Source: Methylobacterium ajmalii
GTDB lineage: Bacteria; Pseudomonadota; Alphaproteobacteria; Rhizobiales; Beijerinckiaceae
Length of the DNA stretch: 37,245 nt
Assembly (NCBI RefSeq): GCF_016613415.1
Contig: NZ_JACWCT010000103.1
Coordinates: 104,746 to 141,990, forward strand
Direction of reading: 5' to 3'
The notes under the pieces were generated by a model that saw only the letters and a list, made by a program, of their open reading frames with translations, searched no databases and was not told where the DNA came from. Below are positions 11,876 through 19,381 of the stretch, in pieces (the stretch's first letter is position 1; every line of letters begins with the position of its first letter). A program made the position numbers and the translations under genes.

Positions 11876-12089
11876 GCGCCGGGGCTTACGCAGGGACGAG
11901 ACTCGAACGAGGACTCCGGGACGCGCCGAGAGACTTGCACGTCTCCTGCGCTCCCCACGTCACGATCATGTCCGGATGAGGTACGCCGGGTCGACGAGCG
12001 GCCGCCGGGCCAGCGTGAGGCCTCACGGCAGCAGCCGCGATCCCGGCGTCGGCTTACGCGTAGCGCAGGTCGTCGCGTCGAGGGGGGAC

Positions 12090-12105
12090 CGAGCCAGCTG
12101 GCAAC
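12090..12105. other. Partial parS-like site
   Basis: CGAGCCAGCTGGCAAC matches the parS at 14972 at 13 of 16 positions; only the left outer GTT is lost. It is probably a degenerate or half site within the origin region. Confidence 0.3.
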
Positions 12106-12289
12106 CGGGACGAGACGGCTCGTGCGCCCTCGTGGGTCAGGCCGCCCGACCATAGGGCCGGCACGCCTCCTCTCTCGCAAGATCCCGGCGGATCCGCACG
12201 TCTCCTTCGAGGGCATGTTCGACCCGAGCTGAAGAGTCTATGCCGTTCTCGGCCCCATCCTGGGGCGGTGGCCCATGGAAGATGGACGT

Positions 12290-12390
12290 AACTCGAAGGA
12301 ACGATCCAGGGATCGCAGCGAGTTCTGGAAGTCTTCGTCCAAGTCAGTCGATCTTCAATCGCCTGACACCTCGGGATGAGGGCGCGAATG
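12290..12390. repeat. Palindromic intergenic repeat, copy 3 (decayed)
   Basis: Segments CTCGAAGGA, TTCTGGA, AAGTCAGTCGATCTTC and ACACCTCGGGATGAGG occur in the same order as in copies 1 and 4 but with many substitutions and a shortened GATC spacer, so the hairpin is largely lost. Confidence 0.6.
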
Positions 12391-12659
12391 GGATTGAATG
12401 TTTCAAGCAAAATCAATGGCTCTCGGGGCGAGCTCTGTGCACGCGCTCGACCACCCGAGAGATGGGATCCGGCGTGGATGCCGAGGAGAAACGCCGGATG
12501 GCAGCTCTGCCGGGCAAGCGGATGTCGCGACCGAAAAATGGAACCGAGTCGTCGTCGGATAAAGGAAATAAATCCTATTTATCGTCACGCGGACGACCCT
12601 GCACCACCGGCGCGAGACGTCATGCGCAGCCGACGCCCCTCCCCTCTCCCGGGCCGGCG

Positions 12660-12675
12660 CGTAGGCAAGTCGGCG
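12660..12675 (-). repeat. Single iteron at the end of the initiator gene
   Basis: CGTAGGCAAGTCGGCG is a full match to the iteron consensus in reverse orientation, 3 bp from the initiator stop codon. It is followed by TCAAGCCCTTG, which also flanks cluster A. It may serve as an outlying initiator-binding site. Confidence 0.75.
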
Positions 12676-12678
12676 GAA

Positions 12679-13839
12679 TCAAGCCCTTGCGCGGGCTCGC
12701 CTATTCGCCAGCGCCGCCTTGGGCGGCACCAGGAGGTCCTTCGGGTCGGAGGGCAGCAGCTGCATGCCGCCGTCGTCGAGGGTCAGGCGCAGGCGCGGAA
12801 ACACCTCGGTGAGATGGGCAACATCCTTGCGAAATTCCTGCCGGAAGGAGCGGATCGAGCCGTTCTCGCTGCCGAACTGCTTGTAGAGGTTGTCCCAGGT
12901 GAGCCGCAAAGGCCGTTCCAGGCGCGAGAGGCGGTAGCCGACCCAGAACAGCAGGTCGAGCTTGCGCGCCGAACCGGCGAACGCCCGGGCGGCCCGGATG
13001 TCGACCGGCAGGGCGTGCTGGATCAGGTTGTCGTAGAACTCGCGGTGGAAGGTGATGGTCGAGGACCAGAGCAGGCCCTGGTCCGGGTGGTTGTGCAGCG
13101 GCAGCCACACGTCCATCTGCCGGAATGGCGGCACGTTGAGGGTCGAGGCGCGGGTGCCGTCCCACAGGCCGATCTGCATCGAGCAGGCGGCGAGCCGGTT
13201 GAGCTGCTCCTTGAATTGCTTGAGCGTGCCGCGCTCGCCCCCGGTGACCGGAAAGCCCATGTCGCGGATGAACCCCGACATGCTCTGCGCCACCTCGACC
13301 TTGGGGCTGCGCTGGCGAACCGCCTCGGTGCAGAGATGCAGCAGAAGCAGGCGCGCCTTCGGGCCGTAGGGCAGCCCCTGCATCTCCATCTCGCCGGTCG
13401 ACGGGTTGATCAGCCGGCCGGCATTGATGGCGAGGGTGTTGCGGCCGTATTCCCGCGAGACGTTGGTGACGCCCTTCGGCTCGCGATACGGCAGGCCGCA
13501 CAGCGCCAGCACCGAGTGGATGTGCTGGATGTTCTCGGGCGCCGCCGGTTCGTTCTCGATCACCTCGCGCACCATGTCGCGGCGGCGCGCGTTGCGGGGC
13601 AGCCGGGCGCGCTCGGCGGCGGCCTCGGCCTTCAGCACCACCAGCTTGTCGCGCGCTTCCAACTCGGCGTCGCGCTTGGCCTGGCTGGCGCGCACGAAGG
13701 CGAGCGTCGCCTTGTAGGCGACGCTGCCGCGCGCCTTCTCGACGATCTCGAGGAGATCGGGGTCGCGCACGCCCTCGACCGGTTCGAGGACGGATGGCGG
13801 CGGGGTCGTCATCTCCACCAAGGGGCTCCGCAGGGGCAT
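12679..13839 (-). CDS. Plasmid replication initiator, RepA_C family
   Basis: A 386-residue protein resembling the plasmid-encoded RepA (RepA_C, PF04796) family. Recognisable parts are a helical N-terminus rich in A, R and E (about 25-90), the central segment GVTNVSREYGRNTLAINAGR (about 123-142), and C-terminal blocks such as FHREFYDNLIQHALPVDIRA and DLLFWVGYRLSRL that look like a winged-helix DNA-binding region. It is not a RepC. It should bind the iterons downstream and load the replisome. An alternative start is ATG at 13812, directly after GGTGGAG; 13839 has AAGG at better spacing. It is third in order after the ParA and ParB genes, the place RepC holds in repABC operons. Confidence 0.8.
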   Translation of the reverse strand: MPLRSPLVEMTTPPPSVLEPVEGVRDPDLLEIVEKARGSVAYKATLAFVRASQAKRDAELEARDKLVVLKAEAAAERARLPRNARRRDMVREVIENEPAAPENIQHIHSVLALCGLPYREPKGVTNVSREYGRNTLAINAGRLINPSTGEMEMQGLPYGPKARLLLLHLCTEAVRQRSPKVEVAQSMSGFIRDMGFPVTGGERGTLKQFKEQLNRLAACSMQIGLWDGTRASTLNVPPFRQMDVWLPLHNHPDQGLLWSSTITFHREFYDNLIQHALPVDIRAARAFAGSARKLDLLFWVGYRLSRLERPLRLTWDNLYKQFGSENGSIRSFRQEFRKDVAHLTEVFPRLRLTLDDGGMQLLPSDPKDLLVPPKAALANRRARARA

Positions 13840-13864
13840 GTCGCCTTGTGCAGGCGCGCATCGT

Positions 13865-13979
13865 GACTCTGTTTGGTGGAGTCCTAACGCGCGAAACCCG
13901 ACTCGACAGAGTCGAGTCGGGCGAGATTCCGAAGCAGAGCGCCAGATTCCTGTGAATCGGTGTGGCTAACCGGAGAGTC
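13865..13979. promoter_or_regulatory. GANTC-dense leader of the initiator gene
   Basis: Nine GANTC sites start at 13865, 13879, 13900, 13909, 13914, 13925, 13945, 13954 and 13975, in about 115 bp. They cover the leader between parB and the initiator gene, including most of the palindrome at 13897-13921. This is a second dense CcrM-site cluster in the same replicon. Confidence 0.7.
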
Positions 13980-13992
13980 TTCATCTCTCCGG
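13897..13992. promoter_or_regulatory. Two hairpins between parB and the initiator (inc-alpha-like position)
   Basis: A perfect 10-bp inverted repeat, CCCGACTCGA-CAGAG-TCGAGTCGGG, lies at 13897-13921, and a perfect 8-bp one, CCGGAGAG-TCTTCAT-CTCTCCGG, at 13970-13992. In repABC plasmids the repB-repC gap encodes a small antisense RNA that limits RepC; the equivalent gap here is 172 bp. The hairpins could be part of such an RNA, an attenuator or a protein-binding site. No T-run follows either hairpin, so neither is a classical terminator. Confidence 0.5.
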
Positions 13993-14011
13993 CTGCGACG
14001 TGGGACGAACC

Positions 14012-15058
14012 TTAATCGGTCTCGTCGCGGGACTTCGACTCGGCGAACGCGGCGTAGAGTTGCGGAAGACTCTGGATCAGATAGGCGGCGAAGTCCGGCT
14101 CGAGGCTGTCATCGACGGTGAGCTGGGTGCCCTGGCGGCCGCGGTCGATCCGCACCACCGGCCGGCCGCCGAGAGTGGTCCACACCGCCGGCACCGGCGC
14201 CGGTCGCGGCGCCGGCGCGGTAAGAGCCGAAAACAGCCGGGCGAAGCGGTCGTCCGAGGACAGCTCCGAAAAATCCGGTGTTGCCAGGACGCGGCCGACT
14301 ACCTCGCCGGCCCCCTCCCGGGCGAGCGCCTCGACGAGCGCGGTCCAGCGCGGCCGCCCGGCCTTCGGTGCCGGGCCGATCGCCGCCACGATGTCGGGCG
14401 GCACCGCCCGGCCGATGCTGAGCAGGCGCGAGAGCTGGGTCTTCTCCACCGCGAGCGCCGCCATGACGGTGGCGCGGTCGAAGCCGCGATCCTCGAGCGC
14501 GATCGCGAACAGCGCCCGCTCGATGTAGCTGAGATCGGCCCGGGCCGAATTCTCCTGGCCCTGCGCGACGACGAGATCCTCGTCGGTGAGCGTCTTGACC
14601 ACCGCGCGGACCGGCCGGCCGAGCTCGATCGCCGCCCGCAGGCGACGGTGGCCGTAGGCGACCTGGTAGCGGCCGGCCTCGGTCGGGTGCGGCCGCACCA
14701 GGATCGGCACCTGCTGGCCGCGCTCGCGGATCAGCGCCACGAAGGCGGCGTGCTCCTCCGGATCGACCGACAGGCGGTCCTTCACGAACGAGCCGTCGAC
14801 GAGCGCGGTCTCGAGCTCGACCACCCGGTCGCCCGACGCCACCATGGCGCGGGCTTCCGCCGCCGCGCTGGCGATGCGCCCGAGGCTGCGCCCCATGGCG
14901 CCGACGGCACCGGAGCGCACCAGCGGTCGGGGCGCCTCGGTCGCCGGATCGGGCGCCGGGGCCTCGGCCGGGTTGCCAGCTGGCAACTCCGCCGGCGGCG
15001 TCTCGCGGTCGAGGGATCGGGCGCCGAGCGCGGCGCGGAGGGCGTCCTTGCGCTTCAT
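14012..15058 (-). CDS. repB: Plasmid partition protein RepB (ParB family)
   Basis: A 348-residue ParB-type centromere-binding protein. The N-terminus MKRKDALRAALG is typical of RepB and should contact RepA. The ParB nuclease-like/CTP-binding domain spans about 80-175, with GHRRLRAAIELGRPVRAVV at 136-154 and ENSARADLSYIERA at 169-182. A helix-turn-helix follows at about 195-215 (ATVMAALAVEKTQLSRLL). The start overlaps the parA stop by 4 bp (ATGA), so the two are co-translated. A perfect parS palindrome lies within its own codons 24-30. Confidence 0.9.
   Translation of the reverse strand: MKRKDALRAALGARSLDRETPPAELPAGNPAEAPAPDPATEAPRPLVRSGAVGAMGRSLGRIASAAAEARAMVASGDRVVELETALVDGSFVKDRLSVDPEEHAAFVALIRERGQQVPILVRPHPTEAGRYQVAYGHRRLRAAIELGRPVRAVVKTLTDEDLVVAQGQENSARADLSYIERALFAIALEDRGFDRATVMAALAVEKTQLSRLLSIGRAVPPDIVAAIGPAPKAGRPRWTALVEALAREGAGEVVGRVLATPDFSELSSDDRFARLFSALTAPAPRPAPVPAVWTTLGGRPVVRIDRGRQGTQLTVDDSLEPDFAAYLIQSLPQLYAAFAESKSRDETD
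14972..14987. other. parS centromere site inside repB
   Basis: GTTGCCAGCTGGCAAC is a perfect 16-bp palindrome that fits the repABC parS consensus GTT-N4-GC-N4-AAC. It lies in the 5' coding part of repB. It is the best of the four candidate sites. Confidence 0.75.
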
Positions 15059-16275
15059 GACGGCACGCGTCCCCAGGCGCGGTGCATCAAGGCCTCGATC
15101 TCGCCGTTGACCCCGTCGAGCGCCTCGATCGCCCGGTCGTAGGTCGCGCGGGTGAAGCTCTCGCGGCCGATCTCGTACAGGGTCTGCTTCGACAGGCCGG
15201 CATCCGACACGGCGGTCGATTTCAGCATCAGGTGGGTGAGAACCCGCTCGCGAAACAGCGAGCGCATGAAGCCGACCATCTGGGTCTGGGGGGCGTCGGA
15301 CGGCTCGTAGCGGGTCACGACGTAGCGCAGGAAGTCGTAGTCGAGGTCGGCCCCGGCCTCCTGCACCACCCCGAGGAGATCGGAGGCCATCAGCAGGAAC
15401 TGGCACATCGACATCACGTCGAGCATCTGCGGATGCACCGTCACCAGCATCGCGGTGGCGGCGCAGAGCGCGCCCAGCGTCAGGAAGCCGAGCTGCGGCG
15501 GACAGTCGAGGATCATCACGTCGTAATCGTCGGCGACGCTGCCGAGCGCCGTGGCGATGCGGCCGAAGAACGGCTCGGCATTGCGGTCGGCCAGCACCCG
15601 CGGGGTGTCGTGCTCGAACTCCATCAGTTCGAGGTTGCCCGGCACGAGGTCGAGCCCCGGGAAGTAGGTCTTGCGCACCACCTCGGAAAGCGGCTTCTGC
15701 TCGTCGTCATGGCGGATCGCGGCGTAGAGGGTCTGGTTCGGGCCGACGTCGAATTCCGGCTGGTAGCCGTGGAGCGCGGTCAGCGAGGCCTGCGGGTCGA
15801 GGTCGACGGCGAGCACCCGGTAGCCGCGCAAGGCGAGGTACTGGGCGAGATGCGCCGCCGTGGTGGTCTTGCCCGACCCGCCCTTGAAGTTCACCACCGC
15901 CAGCACCTGGCAATGCTCGGTGCCGGAGCGGTGGGGCACGTAGCGCTTCGATTTCGGTCCGTCGTCGAGGAGCTGGCGCAGCTCGTTGATCTGGCCGAGC
16001 GTATAGGAGCGGCGCCCGCCCGGGCCGATCTCCGGCTGCGGGCCCTTGCTGGCGAGCGAGAGCTGGCGCAGGTAGCCGTCCGCCACGCCGATCAGCTTCG
16101 CCGCCTCGCCTGAGGAGAACGAGCGCAAGAGTTTGTGCGAGGCCGGCGGGAAGAGGGTGCGTCGGAGCGCATTCAGCTCGCTCGACAGGGCGCTGCCGTC
16201 CTCGGCGATGATCCGGGTGATCGAGGGACGGTCGGAGGCTGCGGCGTTTGCCTGCTCCTGCGGCACATCTGGCAT
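15055..16275 (-). CDS. repA: Plasmid partition ATPase RepA (ParA family)
   Basis: A 406-residue ParA ATPase with the N-terminal extension typical of repABC RepA proteins. A MerR-like helix-turn-helix occupies about 52-105 (SSGEAAKLIGVADGYLRQL, then RRSYTLGQINELRQLL). The deviant Walker A is KGGSGKTT (131-138), Walker A' is DLDPQAS (158-164), and Walker B lies in VMILDCPPQLG (about 253-263). It moves RepB-parS complexes and should repress its own operon through the N-terminal domain. The ATG at 16275 follows an in-frame stop directly, so it cannot be extended, yet no Shine-Dalgarno sequence precedes it. Confidence 0.92.
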   Translation of the reverse strand: MPDVPQEQANAAASDRPSITRIIAEDGSALSSELNALRRTLFPPASHKLLRSFSSGEAAKLIGVADGYLRQLSLASKGPQPEIGPGGRRSYTLGQINELRQLLDDGPKSKRYVPHRSGTEHCQVLAVVNFKGGSGKTTTAAHLAQYLALRGYRVLAVDLDPQASLTALHGYQPEFDVGPNQTLYAAIRHDDEQKPLSEVVRKTYFPGLDLVPGNLELMEFEHDTPRVLADRNAEPFFGRIATALGSVADDYDVMILDCPPQLGFLTLGALCAATAMLVTVHPQMLDVMSMCQFLLMASDLLGVVQEAGADLDYDFLRYVVTRYEPSDAPQTQMVGFMRSLFRERVLTHLMLKSTAVSDAGLSKQTLYEIGRESFTRATYDRAIEALDGVNGEIEALMHRAWGRVPS

Positions 16276-16311
16276 TTACGGTACTCGGGCGCATCGCGGA
16301 AAATTTCCGTA
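16276..16311 (-). promoter_or_regulatory. Operator/promoter region of repA-repB-initiator operon
   Basis: CGGAAAATTTCCG (16297-16309) is a perfect palindrome around one base. TTTACGG next to the start codon and CCGTAAG at 16308 onward form a second inverted repeat around it. This is the expected location for autorepression by RepA. The palindromes abut the ATG and leave no room for a ribosome-binding site. Confidence 0.5.
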
Positions 16312-16351
16312 AGACGATGCCAGCGTGGCAGTGGCGAGGCAAACGGTTTTT

Positions 16352-16369
16352 GGTTAACGATCCTTAACC
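16352..16369. promoter_or_regulatory. GGTTAA inverted repeat upstream of repA
   Basis: GGTTAA-CGATCC-TTAACC is a perfect 6-bp inverted repeat, 19 bp from the parS at 16388. It may be a promoter-linked protein site; function unknown. Confidence 0.35.
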
Positions 16370-16387
16370 GGCCTGACGGCGGCCGCG

Positions 16388-16403
16388 GTTGCCAGGTGGC
16401 AAC
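16388..16403. other. parS-like centromere site upstream of repA
   Basis: GTTGCCAGGTGGCAAC has perfect 7-bp arms and differs from the site in repB only in the central base. It lies about 110 bp upstream of the repA start, between repA and the PPOX gene. Confidence 0.7.
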
Positions 16404-16521
16404 GCCCGCCGGAAGCCCAGCGTGGACGAGACCTCCCGCGCCGCGTGCCGGCAACCGCGATAGGGCCGCGCCGCGCCGTGGCTTATGCAGGCCCCGGCTT
16501 TGCGCGAGAGGAGACCGGCCG

Positions 16522-17130
16522 ATGGCGATCCTGAGGAGCGTGGACGAACTGGAGCGAATCTACGGCGAGTTCGGTGCGGTCGGCGAGGCCTCGACCGCCA
16601 AGGTGACCGACCACGTCACGCCGCATTACCGGTGCTTCATCGCGGCGGCACCGTTCGTGTCGCTCGCAACCGTGGGGCCGGACGGGCTCGACTGCTCGCC
16701 GCGCGGCGACCGCCCGGGCTTCGTGCGCGTGGCCGATCCGTCGACGCTGCTCCTGCCGGACCGCCGCGGCAACAACCGGATCGACAGCCTGCGCAACGTC
16801 GTGCGCGATCCGCGGGTCGGGCTGATGTTCCTGATCCCCGGCATCGGCAACGCGCTCAGGGTCAACGGCCGCGCGGCGATCGACGACGATCCGGAGCTGT
16901 GCGCCTCCTTCGCGGTCGACAGCAAGGCGCCCCGCACCGTGATGGTGATCCGGGTGGGCGAGGTCTATTTCCAGTGCGCCCGGGCGCTGATCCGCTCCGG
17001 CCTGTGGCAGGTCGATCCCAGGAGCCTCCCGAGCCCGGGCGAGATCCTGGCCGAGTTGAGCGAGGGCCGGGTCGGCGGCGCGGCCTACGACGAGGCCTGG
17101 GCCGAGCGGGCGCGCCGGACGATGTGGTGA
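16522..17130 (+). CDS. PPOX-class FMN-dependent flavoprotein (MSMEG_1061-like)
   Basis: A 202-residue split-barrel flavoprotein of the pyridoxamine-phosphate-oxidase superfamily. Typical segments are FIAAAPFVSLATVGPDGLDCSP (about 38-59), GNNRIDSLRNVVRDPRVGLMFLIPG (starting near 89; two adjacent blocks) and RVNGRAAI (about 114-121). These match the MSMEG_1061-type subfamily. The substrate is unknown; FMN binding is inferred. The ATG at 16522 follows AGAGGAGA at good spacing. It is transcribed away from repA and ends at a strong hairpin. Confidence 0.8.
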   Translation: MAILRSVDELERIYGEFGAVGEASTAKVTDHVTPHYRCFIAAAPFVSLATVGPDGLDCSPRGDRPGFVRVADPSTLLLPDRRGNNRIDSLRNVVRDPRVGLMFLIPGIGNALRVNGRAAIDDDPELCASFAVDSKAPRTVMVIRVGEVYFQCARALIRSGLWQVDPRSLPSPGEILAELSEGRVGGAAYDEAWAERARRTMW

Positions 17131-17135
17131 CGAAA

Positions 17136-17168
17136 AACCCCCGCGACGCCGGGCGACGCGCGGGGGTT
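17136..17168 (+). terminator. Hairpin terminator, probably bidirectional
   Basis: Perfect 10-bp stem AACCCCCGCG (17136-17145) and its complement (17159-17168), loop of 13. It is preceded by a run of five A residues, which would be a U-run for the opposite strand. It lies between the convergent PPOX and chemoreceptor genes. Confidence 0.75.
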
Positions 17169-17197
17169 CGGGACGGGCGGAGGGGAGGGTGGACGGG

Positions 17198-19237
17198 TCA
17201 GGCCGCCCGGATGTCGCGCAGGAAGCCGTCGACCTTCTGCTTCACGCTGAGCGATTGCGTCGCCAGCTCGGCGGCGGCGCTCAGCACCTGCGAGGCGGCG
17301 CTGCCGGTCTCGCCGGAGGAGACCAGCACCCGCGACACGGTCTGCGACACGTCGCGGGTGCCGCGAGCCGCCTCGCTCGCGTTGCGTGAGATCTCGCCGG
17401 TGGCGGCGGTCTGCTGGGAGACCGTCGCGGCGATCGCGGCGCTGATCTCGCCCATCCCGGCGATGGTGCGGTCGATCTGCCGGATCGCCTCCGTCGCCTC
17501 GCTGGTGGCGGCCTGGATCGCGCCGATCTGGCCGGTGATCTCCTCCGTGGCCCGGCCGGTCTGGCTCGCGAGTTCCTTCACTTCCGCCGCAACGACCGAG
17601 AAGCCGCGCCCCGCCTCGCCGGCCCGGGCCGCCTCGATGGTGGCGTTGAGCGCGAGAAGGTTGGTCTGCCCGGCGATGGTCGAGATGAGGGTGACGGCGG
17701 CGCCGATCTGGTCGGCGGCGGCCGTCAGGGCCGCCATGGCGGTACCGGTCGCCGCCGCCTCGTGCGCGGCATGGCTGGCGACCTCGTTGGAGCGCAGCAC
17801 CTGCCGCTCGATCTCCCGGAGCGAGGAGACCATCTCCTCGGCCGCCGCCGCCACGGTCTGCACGTTGACCGCTGTCTGCTCGGCCGCGGCGCTCGAGGCG
17901 ACGGCCTGACCGTTGGTGTCGTCGGCGATCTGGGTCATCGAGCGGGCGGTGGCGTCGAGCTCGGTCGCCGCCGAGGTGACGATCTCGAGAGAGCCGGCGA
18001 TGGTGTTCTGGAAGTCGGAGACGAGACGGTCGATGCGCTGCGCGCGGGCCACGCGGCGCTGCTGCTCTGCCTCGCTCTCGCTCGTCAGGAGGTCGGCCTG
18101 GTGCGCCTTGTCGCGGAACACCGCGAGCGCCCGGTTGATCCGGCCGATCTCGTCGTCGCGCTCGGTGCCGGTGATCGCCACGTCGTAGCGCCGGTCGATC
18201 AGGGCCTGGACCGTATCGAGGCAGCGCTTGAGCGGCGCTCCGATCAGGGTCCGGCTCGCCGCCGCGACGACGCCGACGAGGACGACGAGGATGAACAGTC
18301 CGCCCGCGGCGGTCTCGGCGACGCGCCGGTAGATCGGATGCGTGAAGGCGGTGGCCGGGACGTCCATCACCAGGGCCCAGGTCGTGTTCATGCCCGGCTG
18401 GGTGAAGGGATAGACGAGGCGGACCCCGCCGTCCGGGCTGCCCCGGAGGGTGCGCGGACGCCGGTCGGCCAAGGCGGCCGCGACCTCGGCCGCGCCGATC
18501 CCGTCATACTCCTTCATCAGGAGGTCGCCCTTCGGCGGGACGATCCACTTGCGGGCGTTCGACAGCAGCAGCACGCGCCCGCTCTCGAACGGCTTCAGGG
18601 CCGCGAACGCGGCCGCCAGCCCGCTCAACCGGATGTCGACGCCGGCCACGCCGACGACTGCGCCGTCGACCTTGAGCGGTGCGCTGATCGAGGCGACGAG
18701 CTGGCCCTGGCTGGTCACGTACGGTTCGACGAGGAGGCTTGCGCCGGACTGGATCGGGTCGCGATACCATTGCTGCGCGGGATTGACCGGGAAGGTCGCG
18801 AAGGCGAGCGTGCCGTCGTCCTTGCGGGTCCAGTACGGCGTGAACAGGCCGGCCTCGTTCTCGTAGCCCGAGCCCGTCAGGGATTTCGCCGCCCGCTTGT
18901 CGACGGTGTCCGTCATCCAGGCACCGAAGAGGGTCGGATAATCCTGGATCAGGGCCTTGGTCGCCGCGACCACATCGACCTTGCGCACGCCGCCGCCGCT
19001 CAGCTGGCCCGACATCGTGGCGGCGAGCGCCCGGCTGGCGGAGATCGCGTCCACGATCTGGATCGAGGTTTCTGCCGTGGTGCCGGCAGCCTTTTCCGTG
19101 GCGAGTTGCAGGATCTCGGCGTTCGTCCGCTCGGCCGCCGTCCATCCCGCGACACCGACGAAGACGAGGACGGTCAGGCCGATCGCCGAGCCGGCCATGA
19201 GCGTCAATTTACTGGACAGGCTGCCCTTGGGAATCAT
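17198..19237 (-). CDS. Methyl-accepting chemotaxis protein with dCache sensor
   Basis: A 679-residue transmembrane chemoreceptor. One membrane helix at about 12-33 is followed by a periplasmic double-Cache domain (about 40-280; [30 protein letters not shown]). A second helix (about 293-312) and a HAMP domain (about 313-365) follow. The signalling domain carries the conserved hairpin tip [20 protein letters not shown] and then [20 protein letters not shown]. The ligand is not known; dCache receptors often bind amino or organic acids. No che genes are adjacent, so it is an orphan receptor feeding a pathway elsewhere. Confidence 0.93.
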   Translation of the reverse strand: MIPKGSLSSKLTLMAGSAIGLTVLVFVGVAGWTAAERTNAEILQLATEKAAGTTAETSIQIVDAISASRALAATMSGQLSGGGVRKVDVVAATKALIQDYPTLFGAWMTDTVDKRAAKSLTGSGYENEAGLFTPYWTRKDDGTLAFATFPVNPAQQWYRDPIQSGASLLVEPYVTSQGQLVASISAPLKVDGAVVGVAGVDIRLSGLAAAFAALKPFESGRVLLLSNARKWIVPPKGDLLMKEYDGIGAAEVAAALADRRPRTLRGSPDGGVRLVYPFTQPGMNTTWALVMDVPATAFTHPIYRRVAETAAGGLFILVVLVGVVAAASRTLIGAPLKRCLDTVQALIDRRYDVAITGTERDDEIGRINRALAVFRDKAHQADLLTSESEAEQQRRVARAQRIDRLVSDFQNTIAGSLEIVTSAATELDATARSMTQIADDTNGQAVASSAAAEQTAVNVQTVAAAAEEMVSSLREIERQVLRSNEVASHAAHEAAATGTAMAALTAAADQIGAAVTLISTIAGQTNLLALNATIEAARAGEAGRGFSVVAAEVKELASQTGRATEEITGQIGAIQAATSEATEAIRQIDRTIAGMGEISAAIAATVSQQTAATGEISRNASEAARGTRDVSQTVSRVLVSSGETGSAASQVLSAAAELATQSLSVKQKVDGFLRDIRAA

Positions 19238-19381
19238 CGATCGGTCCCACCATCACCGATGCTCATTGATCGATGACGATGGTTAATAAATCACCGGATC
19301 GGAGACCATTTTCGCAACCGAAGGATTCGAAATCGCATATCGGCATGGACGGCCGGCCATACCGGGCGTTCCACCACGCGA

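Larger units (their letters stand above)
10402..12678. other. Gene-free region, putative iteron replication origin
   Basis: About 2.3 kb has no open frame resembling a protein; the longest frames run through the repeats and have arginine/proline/serine-rich composition. It contains two opposed clusters of a 16-bp iteron (10788-10969 and 11495-11682), an extra iteron at 12660, AT-rich stretches at about 11000-11095 and 11740-11875, a tight GANTC cluster at 11040-11069, a 7-bp inverted repeat ACAGCTT-TCC-AAGCTGT (10824-10840), a 14-bp palindrome CGTGAGGCCTCACG (12014-12027) and a decayed intergenic repeat (12290-12390). It lies downstream of the initiator gene. Repeats, AT-rich DNA and adjacency to rep support an origin; function is inferred. 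Confidence 0.7.

Noticed and set aside
11890..11965. tRNA-like segment on the minus strand (TTCGAGT loop and a 5-bp GAGAC/GTCTC hairpin)
   Set aside because: The T-arm stem does not pair and no acceptor stem or cloverleaf can be drawn.
12558..12583. GATAAA...TTTATC hairpin downstream of the initiator gene
   Set aside because: The inner stems are out of register, so pairing is weak; not convincing as a terminator.
12376..13866. Plus-strand frame of about 496 codons opposite the initiator gene
   Set aside because: Composition typical of antisense frames (many H, G, R, V, D); the minus-strand product has clear homology and a normal start.
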